Part shown: positions 1 to 5,679 of the stretch, piece after piece
Position numbering within the stretch: position 1 is the first letter of the stretch
Layout: the number at the start of each line of letters is the position of its first letter
Origin: Palsa-504 sp050010815
Lineage (GTDB): Bacteria; Actinomycetota; Actinomycetes; Streptosporangiales; Streptosporangiaceae
Direction of reading: 5' to 3'
Assembly: GCA_050010815.1 (NCBI GenBank)
Contig: JBEKKH010000392.1
Location: forward strand, 1-7,573
DNA length: 7,573 nt
Made by a program: the position numbers and the translations under genes
The notes under the pieces: generated by a model
Told to the model about the DNA's origin: nothing
What the model saw: the letters and a program-made list of their open reading frames with translations, nothing else
Database searches by the model: none

Positions 1-464
1 TCGATGTGGTAGTAGCCCTCGTTCGAGGAGGTAGAAAAGCGGGCCGAGTCGAAGATGTAGAACTCCGCCTCGGGGCCGAAGAACGCCGTGTCGCCGATGC
101 CGGTGCCGCGCAGATAATCCTGCGCCTTCCTGGCGATGTTGCGCGGGTCCCTGGTGTACGGCGCGCCGGTCAGCGGGTCGTGCACAAAGAACGTCATGTT
201 CAAGGTCTTGTGCGTGCGGAACGGGTCGAGACCCGCGGTGCTCGGGTCGGGCAGCAACAGCATGTCGGACTCGTGGATCGCTTGGAACCCGCGGATCGAC
301 GAGCCGTCGAACATGAGGCCGTCGGTGAAGACGTCCTCGCTGAACGCCGACGCCGGCACGGTGAAGTGCTGCATCGTTCCTGGCAGGTCACAGAACCTGA
401 CATCGATGAACTCTACGTTTTCCTCGGCGATGAAGCCAAGGACCTCTTCGGCACTGCTGAACAT
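1..464 (-). CDS. glnA: Glutamine synthetase type I, N-terminal third (partial, runs off left edge)
   Basis: The enzyme makes glutamine from glutamate, ammonia and ATP in the cytoplasm and acts as a dodecamer. The window holds 154 complete codons from the start; the family is usually about 470 residues, so roughly two thirds lie outside. Visible are the beta-grasp opening with VRFCDLPG (22-29) and MQHFTVPA (31-38), the glutamine synthetase signature FDGSSIRGF (52-60) followed by HESDMLL, and the first catalytic metal-binding strand GPEAEFY (130-136), whose E132 and E134 match the two conserved glutamates that bind the active-site metals. The ATG at 462-464 is preceded by GGGAGG four bases upstream, a good ribosome binding site. 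It is transcribed away from the RDD gene, with a GlnR-type operator in the shared upstream region. I see no frameshift. Actinobacteria can carry several glnA-like genes; the lipB-lipA-DUF4191-RDD neighbourhood argues that this is the main housekeeping copy. Confidence 0.97.
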   Translation of the reverse strand, partial: MFSSAEEVLGFIAEENVEFIDVRFCDLPGTMQHFTVPASAFSEDVFTDGLMFDGSSIRGFQAIHESDMLLLPDPSTAGLDPFRTHKTLNMTFFVHDPLTGAPYTRDPRNIARKAQDYLRGTGIGDTAFFGPEAEFYIFDSARFSTSSNEGYYHI

Positions 465-532
465 CAACCCTCCCGGTACAGGGCACGCATTTATGTTCTC
501 AAGGCACGCGATTCGGACGTTAGACGTCGGCA

Positions 533-570
533 ATTTCTGCGCCGTGTCTGGTGTGTTTCACACATGTTAC
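533..570 (-). promoter_or_regulatory. Tandem GlnR-type operator upstream of glnA
   Basis: Read on the minus strand toward glnA, the region contains GTAAC-N6-GAAAC-N6-GACAC-N6-GAAAT. This is the two-site a-b-a-b arrangement described for GlnR, the actinobacterial nitrogen regulator (consensus about gTnAC-N6-GaAAC repeated every 22 bases). On the plus strand the four half sites are GTTAC 566-570, GTTTC 555-559, GTGTC 544-548 and ATTTC 533-537. The first pair is perfect and the second has a weaker last half site. It ends about 70 bases before the glnA start, a plausible place for an activator. A possible -10 element TAACGT (minus strand, 517-522) lies just downstream, without a convincing -35. 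The operator is also about 75 bases upstream of the RDD start, so an effect on that gene cannot be excluded. Confidence 0.8.
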
Positions 571-634
571 GACTCGGCGCTCTCAGTCTGACCTCCTAGT
601 ATGGCCCGCCGCACCTCCTCTGGCCCGCAGCGGA

Positions 635-640
635 TACCGT
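635..640 (+). promoter_or_regulatory. Candidate -10 element for leaderless RDD gene transcript
   Basis: TACCGT fits the actinobacterial TANNNT -10 pattern and stands six bases before the GTG at 647, so transcription would start at or next to the first codon. No Shine-Dalgarno sequence precedes that GTG. I see no clear -35 hexamer at 17 to 18 bases. The call rests on the -10, its spacing and the same arrangement at four other genes here. Confidence 0.45.
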
Positions 641-646
641 GGTGTC

Positions 647-1081
647 GTGGGAAAGAAATCCCGGACCGCGGAGCTGACCGCGCCTCCAGCCGAAGGCCGG
701 CCCTCGGCCTTTCCGGGCCAGCGGTTCGGCCTGCCCGAGAAGGGGCCGGGGTCGGTGTCCACGATGATGAGGCGCGTGGGGGCCCTGCTCATTGACTGGC
801 TGTGCTGCATGCTGATCGCGTACTGGCTGACCCATTCGCAGTTCTGGACCATCGCGGTCTTCGCGATCGAGGCCTACATGCTCACCGCGCTGACCGGGAG
901 CACGGTGGGCAAGCGCCTGCTCGGCATCCGGGTGATCAATATTCACGGCGGCCCGGTCGGCTTCCGCTGGTCACTGGTCCGGACCGCGATCCTGCTGACC
1001 GTGATCCCGCCCCTGCTGACCGACCGTGACCTGCGTGGCCTGCATGACCGCGCTGCGGACACCGTCGTCGTCCGCCTCTAG
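647..1081 (+). CDS. RDD family integral membrane protein
   Basis: This 144-residue membrane protein belongs to the RDD family, named for conserved Arg, Asp and Asp residues. Its function is not established; transport or a stress role has been proposed for some relatives. The N-terminal 40 residues are cytosolic-like and include QRFGLPEKGPGSV (25-37), typical of actinobacterial members. The RDD domain follows: RRVGALLIDW (42-51) opening helix 1, helix 2 around 66-84, the GKRLLGIRV turn (88-96), a third hydrophobic stretch around 110-124, and the closing RDLRGLHDRAADTVVVR (127-143). I chose the GTG at 647 because family members start at about this distance from the QRFGLP segment and because of the -10 hexamer just upstream; the frame stays open to 551 but upstream residues look non-coding. 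The gene converges on the DUF4191 gene, with 6 bases between stops and no obvious terminator. Confidence 0.88.
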   Translation: MGKKSRTAELTAPPAEGRPSAFPGQRFGLPEKGPGSVSTMMRRVGALLIDWLCCMLIAYWLTHSQFWTIAVFAIEAYMLTALTGSTVGKRLLGIRVINIHGGPVGFRWSLVRTAILLTVIPPLLTDRDLRGLHDRAADTVVVRL

Positions 1082-1087
1082 CCGTCC

Positions 1088-1822
1088 TTACCGGGCCTTC
1101 GGCCGGGGCATCCTGGGCTGCCTGGCGTTCCTCGGCAACGGCCCCTTGGGGGCCTGCAGCGACGGCTGCAACGCCTTCAGCCGGTGGTTGAGGTCGCTGA
1201 TCGCGTCCGGCTTGAGCTGGCGCGGTAGACGCATGATCTTCCGCTGCAGCTTGTTGATCGGGACCTGGCCCGCACCGCTGCCGATCTGGAATTCGGTGAT
1301 CGGTACCTCGTAGGCCACCCGGGCGACCCGCTTTTTCTCCGCGGCCAGCAGGCTGGCCAGTCGGGTGGGGGAGCCCTCGCCGACCAGGATCACGCCGGGC
1401 TTGCCGACGGCCCGGTGCACCACGTCCATGTTCCGGTTAGCGGCGATCGCGGGCGTCACCGTCCAGTTGCCGCGCATGTTCTCGAGCACGGCGGCGGCAG
1501 CGCCGGGTTGCCCCTCGATGGCCGAATACTGCGCTGACTGCGCGAACCGGCCGAACAAGATGACCGTGACCAGCACGCCGAGCAGAACCCCCAACGGGAT
1601 CAGCAGCGCGAGCAAGTTGGTGAGCAGGCCGACGACCACCAAGATCACCAGCGTGGCGAGCCCGCTGCCCACCACGATGGGTATCGCCTTCGGGTTGGAC
1701 TTGTGGATCAGCCCGGCCACCATGCGTATCTGCTTCAGCCGCCCGGCCTTGGACAGGTCCTCAGCGGTACCCATATTCATGGCCGGTTCAGCGGCCTCAG
1801 ATTTTCTCGACATGCGTGCCAT
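1088..1822 (-). CDS. DUF4191 family membrane protein
   Basis: This 244-residue protein matches the actinobacterial DUF4191 family, whose function is unknown. It starts with a charged cytosolic segment containing GRLKQI (27-32), continues with two close transmembrane helices (about 47-68 and 70-92), then a soluble domain with FAQSAQYSAIEGQPGAAAAV (93-112), the NRNMDVVHRAVGKPGVILVGEG region (129-150) and KLQRKIMRLPR (191-201), and ends in a basic, proline-rich tail. A bitopic hairpin with both ends in the cytoplasm is likely. Start choice is uncertain: in-frame ATGs lie at 1834, 1822 and 1813. I prefer 1822 because TATGCT stands seven bases before it, whereas GGAG is too close to act as a ribosome site for it; GGAG would suit the 1813 start at ten bases. 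It follows lipA in the same direction, as is usual in Actinobacteria. Confidence 0.87.
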   Translation of the reverse strand: MARMSRKSEAAEPAMNMGTAEDLSKAGRLKQIRMVAGLIHKSNPKAIPIVVGSGLATLVILVVVGLLTNLLALLIPLGVLLGVLVTVILFGRFAQSAQYSAIEGQPGAAAAVLENMRGNWTVTPAIAANRNMDVVHRAVGKPGVILVGEGSPTRLASLLAAEKKRVARVAYEVPITEFQIGSGAGQVPINKLQRKIMRLPRQLKPDAISDLNHRLKALQPSLQAPKGPLPRNARQPRMPRPKAR

Positions 1823-1829
1823 GCTCCGC

Positions 1830-1835
1830 AGCATA
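1830..1835 (-). promoter_or_regulatory. Candidate -10 element for leaderless DUF4191 gene transcript
   Basis: On the minus strand TATGCT, a TANNNT hexamer, is followed by seven bases and then the ATG at 1822. It would give a transcript starting at the start codon, independent of lipA read-through. It overlaps the more upstream in-frame ATG at 1834, which argues against that start. No convincing -35 is visible. Confidence 0.4.
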
Positions 1836-1868
1836 CGGTTCCCGCGGCCCGGACAGAAACCAACGGGC

Positions 1869-2852
1869 CTACCCGAAAGCTCCGCTTTCGGCCGGCGACC
1901 GCGAAGCCGGCCCGTTCGTCCCGGCTCGCTGCCCGATCGCCTGCGCGTAGAGCCGGCCTGCCCGGTAGGAAGAACGCACCAGGGGACCTGACATCACGCC
2001 GGCGAATCCGAGTTCCATCGCCTCTTCGCGCAGCTCCACGAACTCCTCGGGCTTGACCCAGCGTTCCACCGGATGGTGCCGGGGCGTGGGCCGCAGGTAC
2101 TGCGTGATCGTCAGCAGGTCACAGCCGACGGCCCGCAGGTCGCTCATCGCCTCGGTGATCTCATCCCGCTCCTCGCCCAGCCCCAGGATCAGGTTGGACT
2201 TGGTGACCAGCCCGCGAGGCCCCGCCTCGCGGGCGGCGCGAAGCACCTCAAGCGACCGCGCGTACCTGAAGCCCGGCCTGATCCGCCGGAAGATCCGCGG
2301 CACGGTCTCGATGTTGTGGGCCAGCACCTCCGGTGCGGCGGCGAAGACCTGCGCCAGCCGGTCAGGCTCGGCGTTGAAGTCGGGGATGAGGAGCTCCACC
2401 CCGCAGCCGGGAATGGCGGCGTGGACCTCCCGGCAGGTCTGTGCGTACAGCCAGGCACCGCCGTCGGCTAGGTCGTCGCGCGCGACGCCGGTCACGGTCG
2501 CGTACCTCAGCCCCATGGCGGCGACCGATTCCGCGACTCGCCGGGGTTCGCCCTCGTCCAGCGGCTGGGGTTTGCCGGTGTCGATCTGGCAGAAGTCGCA
2601 CCGCCGGGTGCACTGGTCGCCGCCGATCAGGAAGGTGGCCTCACGGTCCTCCCAGCACTCGAAGATGTTCGGGCAGCCGGCTTCCTCGCAGACCGTGTGC
2701 AGGCCTTCGCTGCGGACCAGCTGCTTGAGCTCGGTGTACGCCGGTCCGGTGCGGAGCCGGGTCTTGATCCACGGCGGCTTGCGCTCGATCGGGACCTCGC
2801 TGTTGCGGGCCTCGAGGCGGAGCATGCGACGGCCTTCGGGTGCGAGTACCAC
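1869..2852 (-). CDS. lipA: Lipoyl synthase (radical SAM)
   Basis: LipA inserts two sulfur atoms into the octanoyl chain carried on lipoyl domains of 2-oxoacid dehydrogenases and the glycine cleavage H protein, completing the lipoyl cofactor made with LipB. The 327-residue protein has every hallmark: the auxiliary iron-sulfur cluster cysteines in the CX4CX5C motif (C55, C60, C66), the radical SAM motif CX3CX2C (C81, C85, C88, within CTRRCDFCQ), and the C-terminal RSSY (293-296), whose serine completes the auxiliary cluster. ERKPPWIKTR (23-32) and HHPVERWVKPEEF (259-271) are typical of the family. The start is the GTG at 2850-2852, matching the usual actinobacterial N-terminus. Residues 309-327 are a poorly conserved tail. 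It lies 67 bases after lipB and 46 bases before the DUF4191 start, probably in one transcription unit, although a TATCCT hexamer before the GTG suggests its own start too. Confidence 0.97.
   Translation of the reverse strand: MVLAPEGRRMLRLEARNSEVPIERKPPWIKTRLRTGPAYTELKQLVRSEGLHTVCEEAGCPNIFECWEDREATFLIGGDQCTRRCDFCQIDTGKPQPLDEGEPRRVAESVAAMGLRYATVTGVARDDLADGGAWLYAQTCREVHAAIPGCGVELLIPDFNAEPDRLAQVFAAAPEVLAHNIETVPRIFRRIRPGFRYARSLEVLRAAREAGPRGLVTKSNLILGLGEERDEITEAMSDLRAVGCDLLTITQYLRPTPRHHPVERWVKPEEFVELREEAMELGFAGVMSGPLVRSSYRAGRLYAQAIGQRAGTNGPASRSPAESGAFG
1873..1891. repeat. Perfect 8-bp hairpin at the end of lipA
   Basis: CCGAAAGC and GCTTTCGG form a perfect inverted repeat around a three-base loop, within the last codons of lipA just before its stop. 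Next to it, GCCGGC occurs twice (1891-1896 and 1906-1911) and could form a second stem. There is no T-run on either strand, so it is not a classical intrinsic terminator. It may stabilise the lipA mRNA end or be chance in GC-rich sequence. Confidence 0.4.
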
Positions 2853-2858
2853 CGCTCC

Positions 2859-2864
2859 AGGATA
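2859..2864 (-). promoter_or_regulatory. Candidate -10 element for leaderless lipA transcript
   Basis: On the minus strand TATCCT (TANNNT pattern) stands six bases before the lipA GTG at 2852. The intervening GGAGCG contains a Shine-Dalgarno-like GGAG, but only two bases from the GTG, too close for normal use. No good -35 is seen, so this may supplement read-through from lipB. Confidence 0.4.
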
Positions 2865-2919
2865 TGTTGCTCCCGGACGAGAGGGGTAGGGGGCGCCCGC
2901 CGTCGAGTCGCTGCCGGCG

Positions 2920-3621
2920 TTAAGACACCGGCTCCGGGTGTCCGGTCAGCATGACCGGGTCCTGGATCCGGTGCCAGCCGCGGTAACCTAGTACGTTGGC
3001 CAGGTGGCCTGCCATGACCGGAGTCACCTCGGCGACGGTGACGGGCCAGCCGGTCTCGGCGGACAGCGTGGTCACCCCGGCGTCGCGGATGCCGCACGGG
3101 ACGATGCGGTCGTACCAGGACAGGTCGCAGTCGGCGTTCAGGGCGAACCCGTGCATGGTGACACCCCGCGCCACGCGTGCACCGATCGCCCCCACCTTGC
3201 GATCCGGGCTGTTGCCGTCACCGAGCACCCATGCGCCGCTGCGTCCCTGCACTCGCGCCGTGCTGATGCCGAACTCCGCGCAGGTCCGGATCATGGCCTC
3301 CTCGAGCGCACGCACGTAGGCGACCACGTCGAGCGGCTCGCGGAGCTTGATGATCGGATACCCGGTCAGCTGCCCGGGCCCGTGCCAGGTGATTTTGCCG
3401 CCGCGGTCCACGTCGATGACCGGCGCGCCCGGATCGCCGAACGGCCGGTCAGATGCCGCCGTCCGCTTGCCCGCCGTGTACACCGGCTCATGCTCGAGCA
3501 GCAGGCAACTGTCGGGCACCTCGCCGGCCACCCGCCGGGCGTGTACGCGCCGCTGCAGGTCCCAGCCCTGCCGGTAACCGACCGGGACAGCACCGAAGTC
3601 GAGATAGCCAAGCTCACTCAC
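2920..3621 (-). CDS. lipB: Octanoyl-[acyl carrier protein]:protein N-octanoyltransferase
   Basis: LipB moves the octanoyl group from acyl carrier protein to a lysine of lipoyl domains, the step before LipA. From the GTG at 3619-3621 the protein has 233 residues. It shows PDSCLLLEHEPVYTAGKR (36-53), the conserved GGKITWHGPGQL (74-85), GRSGAWV (126-132), RKVGAIG with K142, and HGFALN (157-162) followed by IVPCGI with C176. K142 and C176 form the catalytic lysine-cysteine pair, and with this start their numbers equal those described for the Mycobacterium tuberculosis enzyme, which supports the start. The frame stays open to 3687, but those extra 22 codons do not resemble the family, and VSEL matches the usual MSEL opening. 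It is the first gene of the minus-strand lip block and diverges from the membrane protein pair across 120 bases. Confidence 0.96.
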   Translation of the reverse strand: MSELGYLDFGAVPVGYRQGWDLQRRVHARRVAGEVPDSCLLLEHEPVYTAGKRTAASDRPFGDPGAPVIDVDRGGKITWHGPGQLTGYPIIKLREPLDVVAYVRALEEAMIRTCAEFGISTARVQGRSGAWVLGDGNSPDRKVGAIGARVARGVTMHGFALNADCDLSWYDRIVPCGIRDAGVTTLSAETGWPVTVAEVTPVMAGHLANVLGYRGWHRIQDPVMLTGHPEPVS

Positions 3622-3741
3622 TTTTCCCAGCTTACGCTCGCTTGCACCGCAGGCGTTCACGTCGGCCGTGCACCGAACGCGCAGCAAGCGTGCAGACGGC
3701 TTTCAGGTAAGAAGCGGGTATTGGGGGGTAGCAATAAGGTC
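3622..3741. other. Divergent intergenic region between lipB and the membrane protein pair
   Basis: This 120-base gap must hold the lipB promoter and any promoter of the membrane protein pair. For the plus direction I find no clear -35/-10 pair. TAGCAAT at 3729-3735 is close to, but not, a TANNNT hexamer at leaderless spacing from the GTG at 3742. CGCTTGC (about 3637) and GCAAGCG (3684-3690) form a 7-bp inverted repeat with a long loop that could be an operator, but the support is weak. A run of six G lies at 3723-3728. Confidence 0.3.
3629..3634 (-). promoter_or_regulatory. Candidate -10 element for leaderless lipB transcript
   Basis: On the minus strand TAAGCT (TANNNT pattern) is followed by GGGAAAA and then the lipB GTG at 3621, a spacing of seven bases. 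Transcription starting at the GTG would fit. The GGGA in between is a weak, close ribosome-site alternative, so a very short leader is also possible. No clear -35 is visible. Confidence 0.42.
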
Positions 3742-4461
3742 GTGATAGACGAGGCCGAGCTGCGGCGGATGAGCCCAGCCGAACGACGGCAGCTGGCGGC
3801 CATGCTCATCGAGGTTGACGGGCCGTGTGCGGCCGAGCCAGCTCCGGCCGATCCCTATCTGACCGACCCCGCGCTGGGGCGTCAGCGACGGCTGGTCCTG
3901 TTCATCTCGGCCGCCTCTTGCGTGATCCTGGCGGGCTGGATCGTCGTGCTGGCGGCCACGCTGCCGCACCATTTCAACGCGCATCACTGGCGGGCCCTGT
4001 GGGTGCTCTTCGACGTGATCATGCTCGCGGCATTCGCGGTGACGGCCTGGGCGACCTGGCGTAAACGGCAGATCCTGATCCTGCTGCTCATGCTGCTGGG
4101 CACCATGCTCTGCTGTGACGCCTGGTTCGACGTCGGCACCTCCCTGGCGACCAATGGCATGTGGCTGAGCATCGCCTCCGCGGTCTTCGCTGAGCTGCCG
4201 CTCGCCTTCCTGGCCTTCGCCGGGGCGCGTCGCCTGCTCAGGGCCACGGTCGAGGCCGGCATGCCCGCTCCGGCCGTCGCCGGGGACCAGCCCGCGGGCA
4301 GCTGGCGAGCAGCCGAAGGCGCCGACCGTCCGTCGGGTCCTTCGCTGCGCCGCACGCCGCTGGCCGGGGCCGGCCTCGAAGAGGCCTTTCCTGGTAGCCG
4401 CGCGCTGGAGCGGGCCGAGCGTGCCCGGCAGCCGGCCGGGCGAGGGGCCGGCGCAAAATAG
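3742..4461 (+). CDS. Four-helix membrane protein, first of a tandem paralogous pair (function unknown)
   Basis: I do not recognise this 239-residue family. It has a charged cytosolic N-terminal helix, IDEAELRRMSPAERRQL (2-18), then four predicted transmembrane helices at about 51-75, 83-106, 109-131 and 140-162. Acidic residues lie inside or at the edge of helices: D91 in helix 2, D126 and D130 in the CDAWFDV motif (125-131) ending helix 3, and E151 in ELPLAF (151-156) in helix 4. ARRLLRATVE (162-171) leads to a cytosolic, Ala/Gly/Arg-rich tail that ends with PLAGAGLEEAFPG. The next gene encodes a clear paralogue; over 107 ungapped core residues (65-171) I count 57 identities. The start is the GTG at 3742, because the paralogue begins with the same VIDEAELR; the open frame extends to 3004, antisense to lipB, and is not coding there. 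AAGG two bases before the GTG is too close for a good ribosome site. Confidence 0.85.
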   Translation: MIDEAELRRMSPAERRQLAAMLIEVDGPCAAEPAPADPYLTDPALGRQRRLVLFISAASCVILAGWIVVLAATLPHHFNAHHWRALWVLFDVIMLAAFAVTAWATWRKRQILILLLMLLGTMLCCDAWFDVGTSLATNGMWLSIASAVFAELPLAFLAFAGARRLLRATVEAGMPAPAVAGDQPAGSWRAAEGADRPSGPSLRRTPLAGAGLEEAFPGSRALERAERARQPAGRGAGAK

Positions 4462-4466
4462 TACAT

Positions 4467-5099
4467 GTGATTGATGAGGCTGAGCTACGCCAGATGACCA
4501 GGGACGAGCGGCTTCAGCTGGCCCGCGCCCTGGCCGCCATCGACATACCGCGCCCGCTGATCGATCCCCGGCTGCGGCGGCGCAGGCGGTTCGGCCTGCT
4601 GGTCACCATGGGGTGCTGCGCTGGCCTGACCGGGTGGATCGCGCTGCTCATCCTGACGCTGCCCGGGCACTACACCTCGGACGACTGGCGGACCGTGTGG
4701 GTGGGGCTCGACCTCGGTGAGCTGGCCGGGTTCGCCGCCACGGGCTGGGCCGCGTGGCATCAGCGCCAGATCGCCATCTTTCTCATGATCATTACCGCGA
4801 CGCTGCTCGTCTGCGATGCCTGGTTCGACGTGGCCCTGGATTACGGCTCACACGGCTTCGTGGCCAGTGTCATCTCGGCCGTGCTGGTCGAGCTTCCGCT
4901 CGCCTTCCTTCTGTTCGCCAGCGCCCGGCGGCTGGTCCGCGTCACCGTCGAGATCGTCATGCAGCTAGCTGGCATGGCCGGGCCCCCGCCCGCGCTGTGG
5001 CGGGTGCCGTTGTTCGCGGCCGGGCTCAACGAGGCGCTGCCGCCGCGGTTCAGAGCGCGCGACGCCGATGTCACAGCGTCCGATCACGTCTCGTCCTGA
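4467..5099 (+). CDS. Four-helix membrane protein, second of the tandem paralogous pair (function unknown)
   Basis: This 210-residue protein is a shorter paralogue of the preceding one, starting 5 bases after its stop, so the two are probably translated from one mRNA. It has the same N-terminal helix IDEAELRQMTRDERLQL (2-18), a basic stretch RLRRRRRF (35-42), and four predicted helices at about 42-66, 74-97, 100-122 and 131-153. CDAWFDV (116-122) and ELPLAF (142-147) are unchanged, as are GWI (56-58), TLP (64-66) and ARRLVRVTVE (153-162). After the core it has a short tail with WRVPLFAAGLNEALP, matching the tail of the first protein, which supports duplication of a whole gene rather than a shared domain. 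The GTG at 4467 is the only start that keeps the shared opening; ATG at 4465 runs at once into TGA. No strong ribosome site is seen, so translational coupling is likely. Its last codons contain an ECF41-type promoter. Confidence 0.85.
   Translation: MIDEAELRQMTRDERLQLARALAAIDIPRPLIDPRLRRRRRFGLLVTMGCCAGLTGWIALLILTLPGHYTSDDWRTVWVGLDLGELAGFAATGWAAWHQRQIAIFLMIITATLLVCDAWFDVALDYGSHGFVASVISAVLVELPLAFLLFASARRLVRVTVEIVMQLAGMAGPPPALWRVPLFAAGLNEALPPRFRARDADVTASDHVSS
5069..5095 (+). promoter_or_regulatory. ECF41-type promoter, upstream copy
   Basis: TGTCACA (5069-5075), 16 bases, then CGTC (5092-5095) is an exact match to the promoter reported for ECF41 sigma factors (TGTCACA-N16-CGTC). It lies within the last codons of the second membrane protein gene and points to the epimerase-like and sigma genes. 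Transcription would start near 5101-5104, about 80 bases before the ATG at 5182. Confidence 0.72.
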
Positions 5100-5113
5100 C
5101 CGCGCAACGAAAG

Positions 5114-5140
5114 TGTCACACCGGGCCGGCCGGGGGCGTC
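5114..5140 (+). promoter_or_regulatory. ECF41-type promoter, downstream copy
   Basis: This is a second exact TGTCACA-N16-CGTC: TGTCACA 5114-5120 and CGTC 5137-5140, 45 bases after the first copy. The spacer is a GC-rich palindromic stretch containing GGCCGGCC. Transcription would begin near 5146-5149, leaving a leader of about 35 bases with a good ribosome site before the epimerase-like gene. It is placed as expected for positive autoregulation of the sigma factor two genes into the transcript. Confidence 0.8.
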
Positions 5141-5181
5141 TTAAGGACGACGCAGCAGGACACAGCGGAGAGGAAGTCATC

Positions 5182-5679
5182 ATGCGAGTCTTCGTCGCGG
5201 GGGCAACCGGAGCCATCGGCCACTACCTGGTTCCCATGCTGATCGAGGCCGGCCACCAGGTCACGGGCAGCACGCGATCGCCCGCCCGGGCCATCCGGTT
5301 GTCCCAGGTCGGCGCCACGCCGGCCGTCGTCGATGGACTGGACCGCCAGGCGGTGACAGCGGCGGTCAGGGCCGCGCAACCGGACGTGATCGTGCACCAG
5401 ATGACCGCGCTGGCCAGCCTGCGGAATTTTCGCCGCTTCGACGCCGAGTTCGCGGTCACCAACGAGCTGCGCACCAGGGGTACCGACTATCTGCTGGAAG
5501 CGGGCCGCCAGGCCGGCACCCGGCGGTTTGTCGTGCAGAGCTTCACGGGCTGGAACAACGCCAGGACAGCGGGACCGGTCAGGCGAGAACTCGGCTGGAC
5601 GCCGCGGTACCCCAGCTGGCGGGACGGTTTCCCGGCCTGGACCGCAGCCAGGCAGGAAGCACATGCCAGTGCCGCCTGA
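5182..5679 (+). CDS. NAD(P)-dependent epimerase/dehydratase-like protein with in-frame internal deletion
   Basis: The first 133 residues are a clear extended short-chain dehydrogenase (epimerase/dehydratase type) N-terminus: strand MRVFVAGATGAIG with the GxxGxxG nucleotide-binding motif (7-13), TRSPARA (31-37), VVDGLDRQAV (49-58), QPDVIVHQMTAL (66-77), TNELRTRGTDYLL (93-105) and RRFVVQSFTGW (114-124). Around residue 133 (base about 5580) the sequence passes directly to RRELGWTPRYPSWRDGF (134-150), which in relatives lies near the C-terminus of proteins of about 300 residues. The middle, with the catalytic Tyr-x-x-x-Lys region and substrate pocket, is missing while the frame stays open. I infer an in-frame deletion of about 130 to 150 codons, so dehydrogenase activity is unlikely, though NAD(P) binding may survive. 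The ATG at 5182 has GAGAGGA seven bases upstream. The end overlaps the sigma gene by 17 bases. ECF41 genes typically neighbour such an oxidoreductase or epimerase. Confidence 0.82.
   Translation: MRVFVAGATGAIGHYLVPMLIEAGHQVTGSTRSPARAIRLSQVGATPAVVDGLDRQAVTAAVRAAQPDVIVHQMTALASLRNFRRFDAEFAVTNELRTRGTDYLLEAGRQAGTRRFVVQSFTGWNNARTAGPVRRELGWTPRYPSWRDGFPAWTAARQEAHASAA

Noticed and set aside
601..795. ATG at 601 preceded by CCTCC, as start of a 64-codon gene
   Set aside because: CCTCC is the complement of a ribosome site, not a site on this strand, and the product overlaps the RDD gene in another frame with no recognisable sequence.
1091..1108. Hairpin-like GGCC-TTC-GGCC as bidirectional terminator between the RDD and DUF4191 genes
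   Set aside because: The stem is only four perfect pairs, lies inside the DUF4191 coding end and has no T-run.
2053..2889. 278-codon plus-strand open frame
   Set aside because: It is antisense to lipA and rich in Ser/Arg without motifs, typical of a GC-driven shadow.
3155..3163. Minus-strand TGTCACC inside lipB as another ECF41 promoter
   Set aside because: It differs from TGTCACA and has no CGTC at 16 bases; it points along lipB within coding sequence.
3649..3662. Possible PhoP box (GTTCACG) before the membrane protein pair
   Set aside because: Only one GTTCAC-like unit is seen, without the 11-base direct repeats that define a PHO box.
3004..3741. Long upstream extension of the first membrane protein's reading frame
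   Set aside because: It runs antisense to lipB, its translation has no family-like sequence, and the paralogue begins exactly at the VIDEAELR point.
5528..5662. Earlier start for the sigma factor
   Set aside because: The extra 45 residues overlap the epimerase-like frame and do not resemble sigma factor N-termini; the ATG at 5663 has a good ribosome site.
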